DNA of 64,000 bases from Anoplolepis gracilipes (taxonomy: Eukaryota > Arthropoda > Insecta > Hymenoptera > Formicidae), in assembly GCF_047496725.1 (NCBI RefSeq), contig NC_132977.1, forward strand, positions 7,758,501 to 7,822,500, given 5' to 3'. A program made the position numbers and the translations under genes. This document shows, one piece after another, positions 1 through 13,519 of the stretch; positions within the stretch are counted from its first letter, which is position 1, and each line of letters opens with the position of its first letter. The notes under the pieces are model-generated. The model saw only the letters and a program-made list of their open reading frames with translations, had not been told where the DNA came from and did not search any database.

Positions 1-117
1 TATCACCTGCCAGACGCAGCGGACGCGCGTTAAACCGTCGATTGCCAGCGTGAGAGGTACCCGGCACCGACCGCAACGACGTGACGTTCCGCCCTCCGAC
101 GAGATAACGAGCCCTCG

Positions 118-120
<3 letters not shown>

Positions 121-162
<42 letters not shown>

Positions 163-168
163 TATATC
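121..168. repeat. TA dinucleotide microsatellite
   Basis: About 17 uninterrupted TA units (121-154), then a short CA break and further TA units. It lies inside a CpG-richer stretch. Length variation between individuals is expected. Confidence 0.95.
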
Positions 169-1103
169 GACCTATCGAAGTGCGGAGATAAACAAGGGGG
201 AGATTCCGAACCTTCTGTCTTTAGGCGCGCTCCGAAACGCGTCGATGGGAAATTACGACTCTCCGCTTGATGATCTATACCGTTTCGAAGCGGGATCTGC
301 TTCCATCCTTTGAGCGTACACCTCTTCCAAGAAGCTACCGATCGATCTTTATTGCGTAAAGAGGATGCGTGTGCAGTTGGTGGAGTTCGCCGTGCATGCT
401 GTGATTTTCGCGCGTCATGCTGAAACAAGGTGTGTTTACGTCGCGAGACTTTCTATGCTCATTTTCTCGATTGTCGTTTAATATCTTTCCCCTATCGCGC
501 GTAATTTCTTTGCCCGATATGTGGCTTCGAGTGTACGTCCTATTTTCGGAAAATTGACGAAATGTGTTAAATGTTGGAAAAAAGCTTATCCATTAACGAC
601 CGTAGCTTATTTTATATGCAAATTCAGGAATTATACGAAAATTCGATGGAAATGGTGAAAATCAAATTGTTTTTTAAACAGCCCCGACATATTTATTGTC
701 ACAAAACACGAATAAAACTTCCATTTGCTCCTTTTTAGCCTTTACGTCAGTGATTAACCGCGCATCAATAATATCTAAAATTCAAATCGCGCGGTTAAAA
801 GTCTCGCTTTTATCGTAAATAGCTGACGCGGAATGCACTTTTTTTGCACACGTCTTTCGATATTTAGGAGTGTATAAAAAAAAAGAGAGAAAAAAAAGGT
901 ATACACGCACCCAACACTTTGCTTGCGCGATACATCAAGGACTACTATAACGATCTATATCTTCCTGTTGGAAAATCACAAGCAAGACGTTTTAACGAGT
1001 TAATCAGCTTGACAATTTGTGTAAGGCCCGATTAGTAGCCGCACTTCCTCGGGATGATCCCTCGGAGTGGATAAATCGCGCTCGCACATCGTACATCCCT
1101 TCC

Positions 1104-1132
1104 ACCCCCCCCCCCCTCTCTCTCTCTCTCTT
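1104..1132. repeat. Poly-C followed by CT microsatellite
   Basis: A run of about a dozen C residues passes directly into about eight CT units. It is a low-complexity polypyrimidine tract with no gene attached. Confidence 0.9.
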
Positions 1133-1363
1133 CTCCGCGGACGGGGTTATACATTGTAAATTACCGTTCTTGTATCGCGGCAGCCGCGTACTTACTTAGG
1201 CGCACCTGGGCACGGCGGAAGGTGCAAATGGTCTCGAATTGCTCGGCAAGAAGGAGGTATAATAATAGCGCACCTACCATTTGATACCTCCGCCGTTTAC
1301 GCCGGTTGAATTATAGGCGCACGTCGATCGTCCGATAGATAATTTCAACGTGTACGTAATCGC

Positions 1364-1368
<5 letters not shown>

Positions 1369-1404
<36 letters not shown>
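1369..1404. repeat. CT dinucleotide microsatellite
   Basis: About 18 uninterrupted CT units in noncoding DNA. Confidence 0.95.
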
Positions 1405-1407
<3 letters not shown>

Positions 1408-4400
1408 CTCTTCGAATCTCACGTCGCGCCCATTCATAGAGATCATTTACACAATGAACGGGGAATTTTGCTAGACGCGACAGTCTTCTTCCGGCGTCCG
1501 TGGTAAAATGGACTGAAGGCGATCGCGCATTTCCGAAAACGATCAACTCTATCCTTGATACGAATCGCAGCTGCGATCGAGCGTGAGAAGTTTCGCTGAC
1601 GGTTAGATACGTTGCAGATCTGCGATGGATCGTAATTTTGAGCGCATTTCGCCCCAGGCAGAAATGTATCTATTGATTACCGTAGTATAGCGTAGCAATT
1701 TTGAGACAAGATTTTTTTTTATTTTTTTTAACGTCATATTATTTGGTCCAAAAAATTACACTCGGCTATTTATCAAAATAAGCAATTGATCCTTCCGAAT
1801 GTCTAAAGATAAATTTAGAGATGAATGACTTGGCTTAATCATTAATCTTATTAGGTTAATATTACTTTTCGTTCAATTCACTTGAGCATGGAGTATCGCA
1901 TGATCGTTATTTATGACTCAATAGTTTAAGCATAATCAAGTTATATCCTTGCATGTATTCGTGAAGTCTCAGTATCTTTATGATGATACGTTTATCGTAA
2001 CTTATCACATAATAAATTGTTAAAATTTAAGTTTAATCATATAATAGAAAATGTTATGAAACACATACATATATAGAGAATTTATCGGAACAATTAGCGT
2101 AGGGCTAAATGCTAAATGTAATGTTACGATGCCCGTAGGGTGTTACATGTTAGGAGGTCACCAATTAAGAACACGTTCAATTAACTCATTAGAAAGTACG
2201 CTATATTTCGTCTGAAGTGAGCTTAATCCTTAACTGAGTAATCTCGTGATCGAATACTTCCCTGAAGGGGATGTGTGCTTAAAACTTCAGGCATACAAAT
2301 CTCTGATACAGATGACGTTTAATCAATGAATCGTGATAAAAAAATAAATTAAATAAGAATTATTAGTAAAATAATTAATAAATAAATCATAAAAGATGTA
2401 ACATGTTAAGAGTGTAAATTTTTTTTATCAACTAGAAATTTCTTCGCACGTTTCATGAACACCTTGTATAGAGAGCTCGGCTCTGTAAATGCGTCACTTC
2501 TCGCGAGTCGTCGTTGACGCGTGCGCGCACGATGATCGAGCGAGTTCTTCGTGTCGAAAAATGATGCAACTTGTTGACATCGACCCGTCTTTATATAAGT
2601 CCCGAGTTGACGGCGCATTTATCTTTCACTTTAAACGCCGAGCCGTACCCTCCGGTCGATATGGATCTGTCACGAAAAGTCGATAGAAAGCCGATTAGTA
2701 GTTGGGAAAAAGATTGCACCGGCACGAATAATCTTGCAACGCGACAAAGAGAAAGATTTTGTAGGATTCGCATTTTTAATATCGCACACATTTACTTGTT
2801 CTAAATTTCAGAAAAAAAGACGATGTCAAGAATGGTTTTTCTCTTGGCATTCTTTTTACGCGCGCTCGAAACCGCTCCTCGAAAATTCTATTTAAGGCTT
2901 CTGCGTCTGAATCACGAAGGATTCGCGTCTTGCCGACCCGGATGAGATCACGCCGCGATTCTTATTGCCTTCTTTTGCACGGACGATTTCGCGAGCGTCC
3001 TCCAAGATACATCGCGGCGAATCATTAAGGTTTTCTCAACAACAAGAGAGAAAAAGTATGTTTGTGTACAAGAAGTATAAACATAATTTCGTGCTACATC
3101 TTCTGAAAAATATAACGTCGCGTTTTATAACATTACCATTGACATATTAACATTTTATCTATTCAAGTAAATCTGCGCAAATTATCTCACATTAGCTATA
3201 TTTAAATATAAAATTACACGATTACATTTTATCATATTAATTTGAAAAATCGATTTAAACATACGTTTTTATGTTGAATTATAACTCGAGGTGAACAACA
3301 TGACTTAAAATATTTTTTTTTTTACTTATAAGAATAAATTATATCTTTTTTTCATTTTTTCATAATTTTATATCCACAAACTTTCGCATAATCAATCGAA
3401 ATAGTTAAATGTCAAATACTTCGAAATGCACGTGCGCGTAATCAACAAAGATTCTTGCATTTTAAAGGCGACTTTATTCTCGGCACTTGCTTTTCCCATT
3501 CTTTTATTTAAAAATTGCTTCCCCGATAAGGAGGGAAGTATTCGCACGCGGTCCGCATTGTAATCGTGCGCGTCGCCCCGATAATCGTTTTATGACGAAT
3601 ATGAAAGAAACACTTTGTCCGAAGGGTTCGCCTTGCACGCGGAACGGAAGCGTGACTCACGAACGAGCTCAGGCTTATCGACTCCTCGGCGCGATAAGGA
3701 GTCTCTGGCGCCGCTGCCCGTGTTTGTAAACCGCGGGGGTAACATAACCACATATGGGGTGGCAAAGTGCCACGGTACGAAGAGGAAGTGCTTCCGCGGA
3801 CGAGACGCGAACGTATTTTTATCTCTCGTCCTTCGTAAAGGCATGCTTCGCCGATGCTTAATGTATTAACGTCGAAAAACCTCGGCGCACAGAACGAGTA
3901 TATCGAGTTGACATTTCATTTGCGTGATCATTCGAGAAGACTTGATTTATCAAAGCGTAAAGTCGATTTGCAATGCGTTACTGAAATGCGCATAGAAATA
4001 TCAGCTTTGAATAAATAGACCTTATGCACGAAAGAGTATATAATTTGTTTGCGATATTAATTAATGCATATAGGTATTACAATTACACATTGTAAAATAT
4101 GTGTATCTTGATTTTTTAATTATATAATTATAATTTATTATATTTAATTAAATAAATTAACATTTTCACCTATTTTATATAAATGTTAAATATGTTAATA
4201 TAAATATTTGCAATTTAAATATTTATAACACTTAAAATTTAAATATTTCAAATTACAATAAGACTGTTTGCAGTAATAATTTGTGAGTATGAATAACACT
4301 CCTAGTTTATACAATAATTATAAAAAAAATGTTGAAATTAAATATTAATAGATGTATATTAATTATTAAATATTAATAGATGTTATTAATAAACATATAG

Positions 4401-6207
4401 AAATATTAAAAAACTGTATTCAGTAACTACAGTTCTGTGTTTCACTAGATGTTATTTATTCTATTTATTTTATTTAAAAATTACAAGTAGTGTTAAATGA
4501 TGTGTACAATGTAGAATCTAATTCTAAGTAATGATATTAAATGGCTATAAAATTATACGCTTGTGCGCATATCACGTAAAAGGAAAAGTATTCGACATGC
4601 CGTAGAAAAGATTAACGCGTATGCACGCAAGCATGCGACAATTTGCCTTTTTGCGGATGCGTAAGGATCATTGTTCTTATCGTCTTTAATAATTCATTTG
4701 ATTTTGTCAGAGCCGCCGCACTTTATTCGGGATTAGATTTGCATGGCGATGCATTCAAACAGATTTCTCGCGAGACCATTACACTCTGCGCACCGAAAGG
4801 GAACCTCTCCCTCTCCCTCGTTACGATATCTTGCCTATCTTATATTTTATTGCATAAATAAAGCACGAGCTATTGAGTCCGAACGATTTTTCACCGTGTC
4901 GAGGGTGGCAGGAAGAGAAGGGGGAGGAAAGGCTCGCGCACGGAGATGGGAAAATAGGGGGCGAAAGAAAACGACGGTGAACGCCCAGTTTTGCGGATTA
5001 GCAATGCTAACGTAATCAAAGAGAAACGGGATGTTTTCCTGTTGAGCGATTAAACAATGTCTTCGGAGGTCGAAAAACATCGCGGCTTTTATGCGCGAAA
5101 AAGCATTTCGTTCGCGAGCGAGCGCGAGCGCGCGCACGGCAGTTAACTGCCGTGAAGAGAGAACTCTCGAGAATAGAAAGATTTTACAAAGTAATCTCAT
5201 AATGCCGTAATATGATACACTTTGCTGCACTTCGCTGTACTTCCCACTTCAGTTTACTTAACTTTACTTACCTAACATCTTTAGAACCGTAACGGGCGCC
5301 GTCTTCGCGACAAAATGAGCGATAGTGGTTTTATCGATTTACAATTTTACAGAGATTTAACCAGAGAATATTAGCAGTTGTGTTATTATCAATAAGGTTT
5401 GAGCATCAGCTATTTATATGCAATGATTCATTCTTGCGTAAATAATGGATTAAATCGATGAAGGATGTGAAAGAAATTATTTGTTTCTTTGTTGTAGCTA
5501 CAAAAAAAAAAAACAAATTTCCAATACATGGAAGTATACAAATATTTATTAATTCACAGTTGATTGTTTTCAAATCGTATTATTAATAAACATATACCAC
5601 ACATGCTTTGAGGGAAAAATATATGTAGAGAAGGAGAGTAAAAGAGTGCACTTAAGAACAGAGTGCCTTGGATGTAAAGATCCGGTTAGAAGCAACAATT
5701 TTTTATTTTTATCACTTATCAAAGAACATAAGTTTTTTTTCAAGATATTTCCTATATCTACATTTTTAATTTATCATGCAAGAAACAACCTTTTTATACA
5801 TTTATGTGGGATGACATTTAAACATTCGTACGGAATAAACGATCGAAAAGATCGATCCGTGATCGATCGAACGTGATTGTAACAGATTCGAAGCAAAGTA
5901 TATGTAACATTATTACTCTTAAATATCAACGTTCTTCAATCTTGTCTACAAAACGGTAAAGTGAAAAGGTTTTTCTCAAAAGAAAAAAGCGAGGTAAAGT
6001 AGTACGATACCGTGGAAAGAGGTAGAAGCAATATAAAAGGCCGTGCTTTTATCACACTTGCTGAGTTAACCGTTTCACGTACTTTGCGCGACACTTCCAG
6101 CTTGCGGCTTTGTTTACACAAAATTGAGCGAAAAGTCATACGATAAAAGTGCACGACTAATTTGCAACGGCACGAAAAATATGTTCGAATTATGCAAAGC
6201 GGATTGT

Positions 6208-6224
6208 GCGCGCGCGCGCGCGCG
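6208..6224. repeat. CG dinucleotide run
   Basis: About eight GC/CG units in otherwise AT-rich noncoding sequence. Alternating CG runs of this length are uncommon where CpG is methylated and lost, so this fits a lightly methylated genome such as that of Hymenoptera. That last point is inference. Confidence 0.9.
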
Positions 6225-8246
6225 AAATTATATTTAGAATAATAGAGATTATCTTTAGAATTCCTTTGATTGCGTTTTTTTACGCTACTTTTATTAACTC
6301 GCGAAATATTATAACCATTGTATACACTCGGATAAAAAGCACTTTTTTCAACTTTTTAATATATATGCAGTTGTCGTAATTAAATATATTTATTTTTTTT
6401 TTAATTTCTAATCTATTAGAATATATCTTATAATTTTTTAAATATGCAATTGACGTGTAAAAGAAATCTTTGTGCAAAAATAAGAAATGCAGAATGATGT
6501 TGGTAGATTTGCTCTCGATAAAATAAACGATTTTGACGCATAGATCTATATTAATCGTCACGATAATTAACATCTTTTTTTATATTAATTATAAAAGTGT
6601 TATAAGAATTGTACAAAGATTTTCTTTCTTCGTTTACTACAAACGTAAACGCAATGTTCTTTCTCTGATTACACTCGCTCGCAAAGTGCAGTATCCGATT
6701 AAAGTACATGTTTAGGTAACCGAATGACTAACGCAATACACCATGGGCGCGATGAACTTTGGCAATATAGACAGAAACCAATTTAACAAGAGCTTAACTT
6801 TTAACGAATACAAGGAGACTTCTAATAATGATTTCGTCGACAGTGTTTCGAGAATGTAGCATTTCTCGAAATAAGATCCGAAAGGAAAAAGGATAAAACG
6901 CAAGAAAAGTATATTGTCAGGACTCGAATACATGTCATTTGATACGATATATATAAAGAAAGACAATAGTTGCGTTACTAATTCGCTGAATTACATTCCG
7001 AATGTGCAGGTGCGTGCATTTCTCACCTACTTTCCTGGATCTAAGTACCAACACGTTGTCTCGCATTTTCATTATTAAAAGTTTTCACAATACTTTTCTA
7101 TACATCCTGTTTTATACAGAACGGTAATCCGATATTTTCACAATAATCCGTCGCTTTGCTCTTTAATTAATTTGATCTTTTCAATAATGTTGAAGATGCA
7201 TTGTTTATAATCAATTACAGGATTGTTAGAGCAATTTCATCGAAAAAATACAAACTCGCGTTAATTTTGCAAGAGCAACTTTCCGAAAAAATAACTGTTA
7301 TTATTCTTTAATTATTTGTGCTTAAAATATTAAAGCTCGATACGCGCAATCAATCATAGTCGCTTACTATGTAATATTTATAGGATTTGTTGCTTGTACC
7401 GATAAACTATAGAAATACATTCGACCGCGATTTTATGTTCGTTAACCGCGGTATGTTCCGCGTTCCGTTTTAGTTATTTATCGATGGAAACGTTGTCGAG
7501 TAATTATAACTGACTATATACGCAACTTTGATTGCGAATAATCGAAAAACGGGGATCCGGAATGTGTGTATTCAAAGAGAAAAACTTATTTTCGCGAATC
7601 AATTTGTTCTATGATGGTGGATCTATTTTTCAATGTTACAATTATAAAACCTATACACCAATTTAATCGAGATATACATATTGCCGTGTTATTTATACGC
7701 ATAAAAAAGTTTTGAGAATTTTCATTCATTGTCAATATAACATTGTAAAAAATTAGAAATGCGCTTGTCAATAAATCGTTTCTTTACGCAACGATATAGG
7801 TGATTTAAAGTCAAAATGTATATATACTACATCACATAGCTTCGTAAAACGGATTTCCAATATTCCTTTGCAGAACTTGGCCAAGGTTGTTTCTCTTCCG
7901 AGTATGTTTTGCCATGGAAGAGTGTAGACAAAGAATATAAAGGTCGCTGTACGATCGAAGCTCCCAACTGCGATTTGTCCTAATTCATTCTTCTGCCAAG
8001 TCATTTATTTCTCCGAAAAGAATGAGAAAAGTGACTATTTTCCTTTAAAAAAAAAAAAATGATACAGCGATAATTATACTTTAAAACATTTAGTTTATTG
8101 TTTTCGTTTAGTTGAAATATTTTTACATAAATGCATTTTTTACGCGTAAATAAAAGAAAAAGAAATGTTACAATGTTTCGTTGAAAATGATTATTTGTAG
8201 AGTGAATAAAATAAATCATACTTACAAATACTTTTGCGGAAACCAC

Positions 8247-8281
<35 letters not shown>

Positions 8282-8282
8282 A
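8247..8282. repeat. TA microsatellite, interrupted
   Basis: TA units with two GTA interruptions near the right end. Confidence 0.9.
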
Positions 8283-8526
8283 TTGTATAACTTTACGGTA
8301 GATCAAGTTGCGTTAAAATATAACGAGACGGAAACTTTTTGCCGACACTGATATAGTCTCTCCGAGACTCTCGACAAATACTGTCGCGTACTACATTCCC
8401 TCATCTAACATAGCTTTTTACGCTTTGGCGTATGTTTCGGCATTTACTTTTCACAACACTGAACGTCTTCTTTGCTGTGAAACGTCGTTGAGATCAATTT
8501 TAAACCACAAAGCGAGATACGATAAC

Positions 8527-8543
8527 TTTTTTTTTTTTTTTTT
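8527..8543. repeat. Poly-T tract
   Basis: A run of 17 T residues, followed by a short GAGCTTAAAGCTC palindrome at about 8544-8556. Confidence 0.85.
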
Positions 8544-10164
8544 GAGCTTAAAGCTCAAAGTCTTTGTGAGCTCAGCTTTTGTATGAAAGAGACTAGAAAA
8601 CGCGTCGGTTTCAACTATTTTAGCTTGAAGATATGTTGAATATTTTTGGAGAGCTTGAAAAGCTTTATATAAAATGAAGCCAGTATATGATACTTTTATA
8701 ACAATTTATAGGACAGATTAAATAAATAATTACTTATAGACTAGTGTAACACTATTAATACTACTATCAGATTTTAAATCTAATTATATTAAACAATTAT
8801 AATTATATATTAAGAGATTTATTAAACACATTATTTTTATAGCATGCAATATTACGTTCTTTTTTTAATGCATTTTAGAAGGCTATTTTTTATTCACAAT
8901 TAGTATAAAGTCGTTTTATACCGTCTTTTTATACAGAATGTCCAAGATTTATGGCATCCATCGATTTGAAATCAACTTTTTTTGAAAATAAATGTGATTG
9001 CATGTAACTTTTTTGCAATTTTTCAACATTAAATTTCATATAGATTTTCATCCAACTCGAATTACAATTTTATTGAAGTCCGTTTGATTCCAAATGAGAA
9101 TAGTTAAAAGAAAATCCCTAGAGTTTCAGTCAGCGTATATCTCAAAATTAATGCAACGACTTTCGCGATCGTAAAAACTCATCCTCAATAAATAAAAATA
9201 ATCCATAAATAGTACGGATACAACATCCAATATAAAGATTTGTTTCTTCTCCTGCTCTCTTAAAATTATATTTGTACAAAATTGGAAAAATATTCATTAC
9301 CAGTCTTTTTTCTGTTTATGACAATTAAAGTTACATCGACGGACTAAATGAACAATAAGTACGAGGGCAGTATAAATCGAGAGCTGACAATTGAAGCGTA
9401 TTAATTCTCCGCATCATGGCCGTTCGAAGAAACCTTCGCCGAGTAACCGAAGGTCGTCGATTGGAATGAGCGTCGGGCTCAGATTCTTAGAGACGTTGTC
9501 GCTCGGTTAGTAGACAGATATTCCGCTGATAAGTCGTAACATGATAACGCGATTGCTCGCGCGCACAGTTTCTGTCGACGCGACGAAATATTTCGCTATG
9601 CGAATTTTCTCTGTAAATCGTCGTCGCTGCGTTAACTCGCAGTTGCTGGTGTCGTTGTATTGTTTTATATCTTTACATTTTGAAAATCTTTACAATCACA
9701 TTTTCGCAATACCTCGGGTATCAAATATGAAGCATAATTTTTTTTTTCCAGCGAAAATTACGTCAGGATTGATCGATATGGCAATAAAGGAGCAATTGAC
9801 ATAATAAAATCGATATCTTTTTAGGAATATTAGGAACAATGTCTTTACTTTGATAGATTCTTATTTATTATATTCTGGATTTTTAATAAATTGAATTCTT
9901 TCAGTATTAAGTACATTACATAGATATGTAGAAAGTTTTTTACACAATATCGTTTAACACAGACGTTTAGCAATTAATATACGTTTGCAACATACATGTA
10001 TGACGTTACGAACACACGAATCTAATGTAAAATTGAATTTGACACTCGAGAATGATATCGAGTCTAATAAATAGTTGACATTGAGAGAGAAAATTCTATA
10101 GTCTCCCCATCATCTTATTTCTTGTATCATATAACATGAATGTCTTCGATTATATTCTTATTAG

Positions 10165-10385
10165 AGGATCGAGGAGGAGGAACCTAAGTGGTGTGAAGTG
10201 CCGTGGCAGAGCGAGTGCGAAATTGCGCACAGTGATATAGTCGTACAAATATATTTTTCTAATATTGGAGAGAGAACTAACTCGTCGTTATCTCGATTCC
10301 GCGAGATCGTAAAAGCCAAGTGACACCGATTCGAGACAAGTTCGACGCGAGTGCGCGCTGGACCACGAAATCGGTACGCGACAGG
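10165..10385 (+). other. wge: 5' untranslated region of the BAH-domain gene (probable internal 5'UTR exon)
   Basis: The 221 bases before the chosen start codon contain no ATG in any frame, while ATGs occur just upstream at 10137 and 10141 or nearby. An in-frame TAA lies at 10278-10280, which fixes the coding start downstream. A candidate acceptor (pyrimidine-rich TTCTTATTAG ending at 10164) suggests this exon is spliced to a noncoding first exon further left. I did not locate that first exon. The left boundary is an inference; the absence of ATGs and the in-frame stop are seen directly. Confidence 0.55.
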
Positions 10386-10608
10386 ATGACCAAGATTCGA
10401 TGCAGAATCTGCGAGCTACTGGGCGAGGACCAAGGCCTGAATCACGGACTGAGCCACCCTTGTCATCTGACGAACCTGAACCACCTCAGACCGGGACTAA
10501 ACTATAATAGTTCGCTCCCTAATATGAACTATTTGAATCACGGCTTGCTCAATGGCCTTTATCTGCCCCAGCTCAAGGACATGATGCTCGCCGCCTACTT
10601 GCTCAGAG
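10386..10608 (+). CDS. wge: BAH-domain chromatin protein (winged eye-like), coding exon 1
   Basis: This exon encodes residues 1-74 plus the first base of codon 75. It starts at the first ATG after an in-frame stop (TAA at 10278), with A at -3. A longer frame opening at GTG 10320 has no ATG and is not used. The peptide begins MTKIRCRICELLGEDQG and continues with repeated Leu-Asn-His-Gly-Leu-type segments, then LPQLKDMMLAAYLLR. The exon ends at GAG|GTAACA, and its phase (one base over) fits the next coding exon 43 kb downstream. No catalytic motif is visible. The family assignment rests on the downstream exons. The splice link across 43 kb is supported by phase and strand only. Confidence 0.75.
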
Positions 10609-12839
10609 GTAACAAAAAAAAAAATCACACCAAAATTTACATCGAGAACGCGATGTTTATTAGCATATAACGGGCGCCATGTAAATGAATCATTTTTATT
10701 TATTCGGCATACAATGTTTATTCCATCTATAACGACAAAATGCAAAAATTGTTTATAATCTTTGCGGAATCTACGCAAAGAAGCTTGAAAAAGAGAAATA
10801 TTGGAATTATAATTTAATATTGAAATATTTTATATTTCTGCATCATATACGCGTTTAAAGATATCTCAGTGTCGAGTTGAAGCAGCGTTATATCTAATTA
10901 CACTGATGAAATACACAGTTTAATTGGTGGCAAGTCAGTAAGGCAGCGTGTCAATGGTAATTTGTTTAATTTACTCGCTACACAATAATTCCATTTAATT
11001 GTGAGGGATGTAAAAGTAGCTAATATTCTAACTTTTTGTGGTAATTATAACTGTCGGGTAAGTAGCTGTGTTATGACAAATAATACGTGCAACTACATAC
11101 ATGATTTAATTGAAGGCAAGTAGCAATTATTTTCAAATTCGAGGAGTGTTATTATTTAGTAGCTTAAATATGTGATAGGTTTTTATCCATTGATAAATGT
11201 ATAAATGTTGTTAATATTTTATTATTTTTTTTATTATATAATTTTATATAAAAATATATATTATTATATATAAAGAAGAAATTGCATTAGATGTATGCAA
11301 CAAGACGAATATGTGCGATTTAATTTGCTGGACGTTATAATTTCAATGAAGAGATTGCTAATCGTATTCACTCGATCGGTTTATTTTACGCGCAATTATT
11401 TTATCCATTGACGACGAATATTAAAATTGATTATAACATTTTTTTACAGAATTTATATTTTGTTAAAGGCACTGTATCGAAATGCATTGACAAACTTATT
11501 GTTAGTGAAAAGAATTCTAATCGAACAAGATATCGATCGTTTAATTTGTTTGCTCGATGTCCGGTGACTTTGTTATAATTTTAAATATAGATAGCTTTTT
11601 TTGCGATCATTATACCTACAGTCTATCATAAAAACGGCAAATATCGAGCGCGAATGATATAATTTTAAACGACAGATAATAATTTTATTTTGGCAACGTA
11701 TAGACCACGTTTGCTTCTCGATAAATTTTTTACAAATTTTTTCATTATTAACACTTTTCTAACATAATTATCATGTACATTTAATAAAAGATGAGGCACT
11801 CGATTAGCTGCAATTAAAAGAGCTAGTAAAATTAATATATTATTGTATTTGTATACTATTACAAGAGAAACAGCTAAATTAGTCATTTTATCAGCATGCA
11901 CTATATCTTCATTTATATTAAATTTATCGCGGCGTAATTGACGGGAGATATTTTTATCGATATAACTCGAATGCATTTTTTCATTTTTTTTTCTTTTTGT
12001 TGTTACGAAATACATATTGTTATCGTGCTTCCAGCAAGTTGAACTCATGTATGTATGCGCGTATCAAACGGTAATCCTTAAAACGTCTTACCGCCTAGAC
12101 GTTTCGTTTTATTCTCGCGTGGCTGCCTTTCGAAATCGGTTTATTCGCGGCGTACAACCGCGCACTCGGGGGACACAAAAGTGATATCTCGCCGTGTTCC
12201 TCGTTTTCAGTGTAAAAGCGCGGGACAAAAGCTCCAAGTCACCGAACAAACGGCTGAATAATAAATACGCATCATTTCTCAGCTTGGATTTCGTACCAAT
12301 AATGATATATTTTTCACATTGCCTACAATTGAACGTGGATTGTATTTTAGCGGCGTTGTTTGTGACGTTCGGTGATATTAACGTGCGCAATTAGTTCGAA
12401 TCTTTTCTAATATATAATATAATTTAATATAATTAATAATATCACGTCAGTTTACATAATTTGTAAACGGTTCAATAGCAGAATAGTTCAGGAATTTACA
12501 TTTATTGGCATATGAAAGCGTGCGGGGAATTTGCATTTACACAGATCAATTACTTAGGTAAATTTTCGATTGTCTTAAATGAGATTTTGCATAATTAAAT
12601 TTAACCTAAGTATTGTGGAATATTTAGAACATCCACGCACTTGTACAAATATATTATCGTGTAGCTTTCTTCTCGCGTTTGTCAATTAGATATACCACAA
12701 AAGAAGATGGAGAATCTTTGAGTACTTAACAAATTCTTACAAGTTTTTAGCATATCGGTGTTTTTACGTAACGTTCAAAATTATACACTATATCTACGCT
12801 AACGTGTCAATTCACACGGTTTTCAAATTAATTAGTTGG

Positions 12840-13425
12840 ATCGCACGAAAGAACAGCGGTGATTTAAAGCGTGCTCTCGCGTCGCGAGAATCGCGTTGAA
12901 TCCGCACGAGTACACTATCGACCAGCGGCACATAACCGTATCATTCAAATATTGACGGGCTGCATTCTACGGGTCGCCGCCGGTAGGTATTCCTCGTATC
13001 GCCGATTTTTATCGCGAACCGTCGATCGATACCTCCCGACTCCGTCCCGAGGCGGCGACGGGTGGCGGCGGCTATATTGCCGAGGATGTGCTCTTTCACT
13101 CGTGCTCTGGCAAGTCGCTCATTTCTGTGCGAATGTTCGCGCTGTCGGTCTGATTTTATGAACGTTGGTCGGCTACCAAATCGCCGCGCAAATATGACAT
13201 GTACGATACTTTGTATCCCCGTCTCCCCGCGGCCCCATTTCCCGATTTTCCGCTCCCTCGACCGCATATTTTGCTTGCCCGTTGATCTTCGCGAATTTGT
13301 ATGTACGCTTCCCGTTTTACTCCTCGTCGGGAAAATGTATCGCGAGTGTGCTCCGCGAAATATGGCGGGCTTATACACACCGAAGCAAGGTCGAAATTTG
13401 CATATGTCCATTTATAGTTGATTCG
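12840..13425. promoter_or_regulatory. CpG-rich island in intron 1, possible regulatory element
   Basis: About 580 bases visibly richer in G+C and CpG than the flanks. It holds overlapping open frames on both strands, including an ATG-started 156-codon frame on the minus strand (12941-13411) and a 119-codon frame on the plus strand. Stop codons are AT-rich, so long frames on both strands are expected here and are not evidence of a gene. No recognisable domain. Possible enhancer or alternative promoter (inference). Confidence 0.3.
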
Positions 13426-13492
13426 TCGTGCTACGTCGTTACGATTTAATCATTTTGATGAGTTAATATTTTTATCATTTATTACTTCGTAT

Positions 13493-13519
13493 CTTTTTTT
13501 TTTTTTTTTTTTTTTTTTT
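13493..13519. repeat. Poly-T tract
   Basis: About 27 consecutive T residues. It could be the reverse-oriented A tail of an old retroposed sequence, but no recognisable body adjoins it. Confidence 0.85.

Larger units (their letters stand above)
1..10164. other. Region upstream of the first recognised exon, no gene identified
   Basis: I see no coding gene in this stretch. It is mostly AT-rich, and the open frames are short, many without an ATG, with no recognisable protein similarity and no consistent splice-flanked exons. CpG-richer patches lie at about 1-430, 2480-2700, 3540-3850, 4900-5160 and 9400-9640. It contains TA, CT, CG and poly-T tracts, listed separately. It may be intergenic, or it may be the first intron of the gene to the right if a noncoding first exon lies in or beyond it. 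The sequence alone does not decide this. Confidence 0.6.

Noticed and set aside
10320..10385. Longer start for exon 1 at GTG 10320
   Set aside because: There is no ATG in this stretch, an in-frame TAA lies at 10278, and the first ATG is at 10386. Eukaryotic initiation at GTG is not expected.
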